From Chthoniobacter sp. (GTDB lineage Bacteria > Verrucomicrobiota > Verrucomicrobiia > Chthoniobacterales > Chthoniobacteraceae), in NCBI GenBank assembly GCA_025352865.1, contig JANXSB010000690.1:1-12453 (forward strand): 12,453 bases of DNA, written 5' to 3'. Shown here piece after piece: positions 1-4,900 of the stretch. The stretch's first letter is position 1. Each line of letters opens with the position of its first letter. A program made the position numbers and the translations under genes. The notes under the pieces are model-generated. The model worked only from the letters and a program-made list of their open reading frames with translations, was not told the origin of the DNA and searched no databases.

Positions 1-15
1 GATTGCTTCGCTCAT
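1..15 (-). CDS. First five codons of a gene leaving the window; possibly a BMC shell protein
   Basis: On the minus strand an ATG at 15-13 opens a frame reading M-S-E-A-I before the window ends. It lies 51 bp after the pduL stop on the same strand, which is where the next gene of a microcompartment operon would start. Short N-termini such as M-x-x-A-I are common in BMC-H hexameric shell proteins, so a shell protein is the best guess, but five residues cannot prove it. No Shine-Dalgarno sequence precedes the ATG; the leader is A/C-rich. The call rests on position and operon context; another start codon further out is possible. Confidence 0.35.
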
Positions 16-66
16 TTAGTTATTTGGTTTGGTTGTTAGGTTGAAATACTCCGCGGGTTTCGCGGG

Positions 67-744
67 TTATTGGGTTTTGAAAAGTTCGACTTTGGTCGCA
101 CGTTCGAGGTCGCAGGCGTTGGCTTCGTCGGTGTCCATGTGGACTTCGAGTTTGAAGCTGGGATCGACACGCACGATCAGGTCGTCAAAGCGGGTGTTGC
201 AGTAAGGCGAGGTCACCTTCAGCGTGATCCGGTCGAGGTGCTTCACTTTGTAAAAAGCAGCGTCGGCCGGCGACATGTGGACGTGGCGCGCGGCGCGGAT
301 GAGTCCGTCGGTCATCTCCAGCATGCCTTTGGGGCCCATCACGTATCCGCCGGGCGTCCCTTTGATGTCACCCGACATGCGCACCGGAATGTCCACGCCG
401 AGCTGGATGGCGTCGGTGATGGCGAGTTCGATCTGCGTCAGGTTCCGGCACGGGCCGAGGATGCGGAGGTTCGGGATGACGCGGCGGCGCGGCCCGATGA
501 GCGTGACGGTTTGCTCGGCGGCGAACTGTCCTTCTTGGTAGAGCCACTTGTGAACAGTCAGCTTGGCCCCGGCACCGAACAGCACCTCCAGATTCTCCGG
601 CGAAATGTGCATATGCCGGGCTGAGCTGTTCACCACGAGCGTCGGAGCCGACACCGCCGGTGCCGCGTGCCCGAGCTGCCGGAAGATCGACGAGCGCACG
701 AGCGCTTCGACGGCAGGGCGGCTGGGGGCTTGCGTGGAACTCAT
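67..744 (-). CDS. pduL: PduL-type phosphate propanoyltransferase (microcompartment phosphotransacylase)
   Basis: This 225-residue protein is a PduL phosphotransacylase, which interconverts acyl-CoA and acyl-phosphate and so recycles CoA inside bacterial microcompartments. Two His-x-His motifs are visible: R-H-M-H-I-S (H44, H46) and R-H-V-H-M-S (H154, H156). With E106 (in TQIELA) and H202 (in EVHMDTDEANA) they match the two-zinc ligand set known from PduL structures. Other family blocks are EQTVTLIGPR (77-86), RILGPCR (94-100) and MSGDIKGTPGGYVMGPKG (123-140). Residues about 10-24 (AVEALVRSSIFRQLG) can form an amphipathic helix joined to the core by an Ala/Pro-rich linker, typical of an encapsulation peptide. 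Length is normal for compartment-associated PduL. ATG start; no clear ribosome-binding site. It lies 94 bp downstream of the DeoR-type regulator on the same strand and has its own promoter. From known PVC loci the substrate is probably propanoyl-CoA from fucose/rhamnose breakdown; that is inference. Confidence 0.95.
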   Translation of the reverse strand: MSSTQAPSRPAVEALVRSSIFRQLGHAAPAVSAPTLVVNSSARHMHISPENLEVLFGAGAKLTVHKWLYQEGQFAAEQTVTLIGPRRRVIPNLRILGPCRNLTQIELAITDAIQLGVDIPVRMSGDIKGTPGGYVMGPKGMLEMTDGLIRAARHVHMSPADAAFYKVKHLDRITLKVTSPYCNTRFDDLIVRVDPSFKLEVHMDTDEANACDLERATKVELFKTQ

Positions 745-759
745 TGTGCGGTCAGGAAG

Positions 760-785
760 TTATATGACTGGACACGATCATATAA
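760..785. promoter_or_regulatory. Inverted repeat over the pduL -10 region; candidate DeoR-family operator
   Basis: Arms TTATATGA (760-767) and TCATATAA (778-785) are perfect 8-bp reverse complements separated by 10 bp. The arm-to-arm distance is about two helical turns, suiting a dimeric helix-turn-helix repressor. The repeat overlaps the proposed -10 box (777-782) and the likely start point, so binding would block RNA polymerase. The nearest regulator is the DeoR-family gene immediately upstream. That pairing is inferred from position, and no second copy of the full repeat is seen upstream of the regulator gene. Confidence 0.5.
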
Positions 786-804
786 GTTTCCGAGCTTCGG
801 TCAA
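777..804 (-). promoter_or_regulatory. Sigma-70-type promoter of pduL
   Basis: Reading the minus strand, a TTGACC -35 box (804-799) is followed after 16 bp by a TATGAT -10 box (782-777). Transcription would begin near 770, giving a leader of about 25 bases before the pduL ATG at 744. Both hexamers are close to consensus and stand in an AT-rich gap inside a GC-rich locus. A perfect inverted repeat covers the -10 box. Confidence 0.6.
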
Positions 805-838
805 TGGAAAACTTTATTTTTCTTAAGACCGACATCAG

Positions 839-1705
839 TCATAAGAAATGAATCGGCAGTTCCTCACCGCCCGGAGCGTCCTCTGGTTCGCGCGGCTCCG
901 GGGATGCAGCTCTGGCGGCGGCCTTGGTGCTCGGCTGGGTGCGCCGGTTTGCATCGAGCACAATCCCCGCGCGTAAGAGCTTTTCGTTCGGAACGTCGGT
1001 CAGGAGCACGTCCACCTGATCCCACGAGAGCAGGAAGTACGGGGCCTGCCGTTTCAGTTTCGAGCCATCAAGGCAAAAGATACTCCGCGCGGCCCGGCGG
1101 AGCACGACCTTCTGCTGCTCGACGATGGCCGCCTGAGAATTCCAAAGCCCTTCCTCATCCATGCCCTCGGCGGAAAGGAAGGCGAGGTCGAAGTTCCAAA
1201 ACTCAAGGCTCTTCTGCGCCGTCTCGCCGAGCAGAGTGGATTGGAGATGGAGGAGCTGTCCGGCGAGCTGGAAGACCTGCACTCCGGGAATCGACGCGAG
1301 CATTTCCCCGACCGGAAGATTCGACGTGACGATGGTCACGGGCGTGACGGGATGATCGCGAAAGGTCTCCGCCAGCGCAAAGATCGTGGTGCCGGAATCG
1401 AAAAAATAGACCCGGTTGGGCTCAAAGAACGCCAGCGCCGCCTGGGCGATTTTCGCCTTGGCCCGAGACCCGTCACCCTGCCTTTCTCGGAATGACGGGA
1501 ACCGGTCATTAAATTCGTGGAGCGCCCCGCCGTAGGTGCGGGTGATCTTTTTTTCCCCGACCAGTGCTGCGAGATCGCGCCGGGCCGTCGCCTCGGAAAC
1601 TCCGAGACGGCGGCAAAGCTCCTTCAGCGGGAGGTAGCGGTGTTGTTCGAGCAGTTGGGCCAGCCGCTCGCGGCGGGCCAGAACCACATGCATGGGGACT
1701 TTCAC
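839..1705 (-). CDS. DeoR/GlpR-family transcriptional repressor of the microcompartment locus
   Basis: The 288-residue protein has the DeoR layout. An N-terminal winged helix-turn-helix spans about 10-65, with the recognition helix in GVSEATARRDLAAL (35-48) and the wing at T-R-T-Y-G-G-A (55-61). A C-terminal phosphosugar-sensing domain spans about 83-250, with the ligand-loop signature DSGTT (103-107), TSNL (127-130) and LDGSK (212-216, usually DSSK). In this family a sugar phosphate or pathway intermediate relieves repression. Residues 255-288 form an extra Ala/Pro/Glu-rich tail not typical of the family. The frame can start at a GTG at 1705 (AGG eight bases upstream) or at an ATG at 1693, giving 284 residues; both keep the whole domain. 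Being first in the same-strand series with pduL, it probably regulates the compartment genes and itself. The effector cannot be read from sequence. Confidence 0.9.
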   Translation of the reverse strand: MKVPMHVVLARRERLAQLLEQHRYLPLKELCRRLGVSEATARRDLAALVGEKKITRTYGGALHEFNDRFPSFRERQGDGSRAKAKIAQAALAFFEPNRVYFFDSGTTIFALAETFRDHPVTPVTIVTSNLPVGEMLASIPGVQVFQLAGQLLHLQSTLLGETAQKSLEFWNFDLAFLSAEGMDEEGLWNSQAAIVEQQKVVLRRAARSIFCLDGSKLKRQAPYFLLSWDQVDVLLTDVPNEKLLRAGIVLDANRRTQPSTKAAARAASPEPREPEDAPGGEELPIHFL

Positions 1706-1738
1706 ACCAGCAGCCTGCCGATTTTATGAGCGGAGTCA

Positions 1739-1768
1739 ATTATATCCAGTCAAAGACCGAAACTTTAA
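1739..1768 (-). promoter_or_regulatory. Candidate promoter of the DeoR-family gene
   Basis: On the minus strand a consensus -10 box TATAAT (1744-1739) is preceded by a weak -35, TTAAAG (1768-1763), at 18 bp. Transcription would start near 1732, about 27 bases before the GTG at 1705. The perfect -10 makes the site credible, while the poor -35 lowers confidence. An inverted repeat (1755-1778) covers the -35 region. Confidence 0.45.
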
Positions 1769-1778
1769 TCTGTCGGTC
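1755..1778. promoter_or_regulatory. Inverted repeat GACCGA-N12-TCGGTC upstream of the DeoR-family gene
   Basis: GACCGA (1755-1760) and TCGGTC (1773-1778) form a 6-bp inverted repeat with a 12-bp AT-rich spacer, centred on the weak -35 region of the regulator promoter. The right arm belongs to the 9-mer TCGGTCAAT (1773-1781), which recurs at 797-805 as the -35 region of the pduL promoter. A shared word in two promoters of one regulon suggests either common promoter structure or a regulator site; the sequence does not separate these. Confidence 0.35.
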
Positions 1779-1998
1779 AATCCCTTGCTGAAACCAGGCC
1801 GGAATCGACGGAGGAAGACTCGGGAGTGCGTCGCGAATTGCTTCGTCCGGTTTTCAGCGCTCGGAAGCCAGCGGTAACATTTCCGTTTGCGACATCGATT
1901 CCGCACGGTATTTTGACGAACTTTCGCCCCCCTTCGGAACGCTTCACGCTCCGCAACAGTGCGAGAGTTCCATTTCGTTCCAATCCCCATCACGTACC

Positions 1999-4900
1999 AT
2001 GAGCCAAAATCGCATTTTCTCACCACGCCGGATTCGCGCCCCGCATCTGCTCTTCTCGCCGCTCCTCGCCCTCGTGCTGCTGGGGCTGCCCGTGCCTTCG
2101 CATGGCCAGATCGATGCCAATATCAACAAATCGGTTTGGAAGCAGAAATACAACGTGCTCGATGCGCAGCTAAACGAACAGGCACCCTATGTCGGGTGGC
2201 TCTCCAAGGACGACGATGGCGATGGCGTCACCAATGGCGATGAACTCGCGGCGGGGACGAATCCTTTTCAGAAAGGGGTGATCGATGTCCACTTCAAGCT
2301 AACGACACTAGCTGGCAATCCCACGCAATTGCTGCTCACGTTTCCGACCGTGAGCGGAAAACTCTATCAGGCTGAGAGCAAGGCCACCCTCACCGATGCC
2401 ACTTGGTTGCCGGGCACCCTGCCCAGCGTCGTCGGAGACGGCACCCCCAAGACACTGACTGTGCTGAAAAGCGCCGGTGCCTTTTTCCATGTGAAGGTTC
2501 TCGACCAGGCCAGCCAGGGCGATGGAGTCAGCGACTGGGCCAAACTAATCCTCGGTTATGCCATGGGTTCGCCCATTACCGCCCAATCCAGCTACACCAG
2601 TTCCACCCTTTCGAGTGCGCTGACGACTCAGCAAAACGTCGTCACCATCGCGGCGACGGATCCCACGACCACGGCTCCCGCCGACGGCTCGACACCGGCC
2701 ACTGACTTGGGAACGATCACTGTCAGCCGCGGCGGCTACTATCTTTTCAGCACGATTACGGTGCCTTTGTCGGTCCTGACGATCGCCGGAACTACCGCCC
2801 AGCCGGGAGTGGATTACGTGGCCCTGCCCGGTTCAGTTACTTTCCCGGCAGGGGTAAAGTCAATCGAGTTGAAAGTCACACCGCTTTACAATGCGAGTCT
2901 TAAAACCACCAGGTCGGTCATAGTTTCGGCCGGTTCCGGCGGCGGCTATGCCGTGGGCAGTCCGAGCCAGGCGGTCGTCACCATTTACCCATCCACCACA
3001 CCCACCGGCACGGGCCTCAGCGGCCTCTACACCGCGGGTTCGAGCACGATTTACTCCAGTGCCTTCAATTTCAACACAACGACCGCCTCCGGCTTTACCC
3101 GCCTCGATCCCATTGTTGATTTCATCTTCTCCTCGACCCCCACAGGCGTGCCGGACAATACCGGAGGCACCGCGACAAACAATGTGGCCCCCGTTGGAGC
3201 GATACCCGTTACTGCCACATCCCCTTTCACCGCGCGTTGGAAAGGTCAGATTCAGCCGCAGTACAGCCAGACCTATTACTTCGTGGCCCGGACCAACGAC
3301 GGGGCCAAGTTGTTCGTCAACGGTCAGCTCATTGTTGACAACTGGATAGTGCAGGGCACCACGGATCAGGTGGGAGCGATCGACCTGCAGGGTGGTGTCC
3401 TCTATGACATCCAGCTTGATGTTTTGCGTTCGAGCGGCAGTTCCGAGGCGCACCTTTCCTGGTATAGCGCGGATCAGGTGAAGCAGGTCGTCCCGCAGAG
3501 CCGCCTCTACCCGGCGGCGACCGGCGTGGCCGGAGCCACCCCACCGGCCATTACGAGTGCGTCATCCGTCGTCGGCTTTGCCAATCATTTTTATAGCACC
3601 ACGGCTGCCGCCCCTCCCCTGCTCACAGTCACAGCGAGCAATGGCCCGAACACCTATACCCTGACTCCCGGCAGCGCCCTGCTGCCGAACGGGCTGGCTT
3701 TGAATGTAAGCACCGGCGCAATCACCGGCACACCGACTGTCTCCGGGAGTTATTCCGTCTCAGTTCAGGCCGCAAACGCCGCCGGGACAGGCAGTGCCGG
3801 GCTGAACATCGTCATCGTGAACTCAACCGGAAACATTACTAGGGAAACCTGGACGGGGCTGGCCGGCCGCAATGTCTCCGATATTCCGGTGAGCACGGTG
3901 CCCTCGTCCACCGACACTTCCCTGACCTCGCTGGAAGACAATAGCACCCAGACCGGCGGAGGCACCAGCACCGGCGAACGCCTGCGCGGCTACATCACGG
4001 TGCCAACGAGCGGAAACTATTACTTCTACATCGCCGGCAATGGGGACCCGGCGGCGACCGGCAACGTGGCAGAGCTATGGGTTTCGATAAACGGCGATGC
4101 GGTCAATAAAGTCCGGCGCTGCTTGACCGCAGGACCCGGCGGCACCGCCACACGCGACTACCTGGCCCAGACGAGTCAGAAATCCGGCTGGCTGTCTTTG
4201 GTCGGAGGACAGAAGTATTACTTTGAGGTGCTCCACAATCTGGGTGCCGCCGCCCCGGTCGCGGGCAACCTCGCGGTCGGCTGGTTCCTGGACCCGACCG
4301 GGAGCACGACCGTCAATGCCGGCAACGTCGCCACCTTGGTTTCCGTGACACCCGGCTATGTCCTCTCGCCATGGGATAACCCGGCCACGACGGCTGTCAC
4401 CGGATCGCTTTATGTCACCAATCTCTCGGCCATTCCGGGAGTCGCGTCAGCCGCTACAGGCTCGGCCTATCTGCGACTCACCGGTTCCACGGCCATCGTC
4501 CATTATGCCAATCCCACCGGTCTCAATTCCGCCGTCACTGGCCGGGGAATTTACTCGGGAAGCCCGGCCTCGCCAACGCTCCTGTTCGACCTTGACGCCC
4601 AGGATAAGTTCTACCCCGGCTCAAAGACCAACGATGCGGGTTACACCTGGAGCGGCATTTCCGGCCCGGCTCTCACCAGTCTCACCAATGGCACCGCATT
4701 TCTGCTCATCAAGACCGCCGCCAATCCCAGCGGCGAACTCTCCGGGATTTTCGGGCTGACCGCTGGCTCGCAAGTCGCGCCAGCGGCACCCAGCTACCCG
4801 GCATGGGCGGACAATCACTCCTCCAGTGACGCGGATAATTCCCGGTTCCTGACTCAAGCGACATTCGGCCCAAGTCCGACGGACATGACCAGCGTCAAAT

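Larger units (their letters stand above)
1706..1998. other. Divergent intergenic region
   Basis: This 293-bp gap separates the minus-strand regulator from the plus-strand DUF1800 gene. The half next to the regulator is AT-rich and holds its candidate promoter and an inverted repeat. The other half (about 1800-1998) is GC-rich. It contains a TTGACG (1913-1918) that could be a -35 for the DUF1800 gene, but no acceptable -10 follows at the right distance. No convincing small gene, RNA or terminator was seen. Confidence 0.6.

Noticed and set aside
70..624. 184-codon open frame on the plus strand
   Set aside because: Shadow of pduL on the opposite strand; pduL has all family motifs.
797..832. TCGGTC...GACCGA stem read as a terminator after the DeoR-family gene
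   Set aside because: The 6-bp arms with a 24-base loop are weak, and the left arm is better explained as part of the pduL -35 region.
1736..2026. 96-codon open frame on the minus strand in the divergent spacer
   Set aside because: It overlaps the start of the DUF1800 gene and the regulator promoter. The product is Arg/Cys-rich without family similarity.
2860..3453. 197-codon open frame on the minus strand
   Set aside because: Antisense shadow inside the PA14-encoding part of the DUF1800 gene; no motif or ribosome-binding site.
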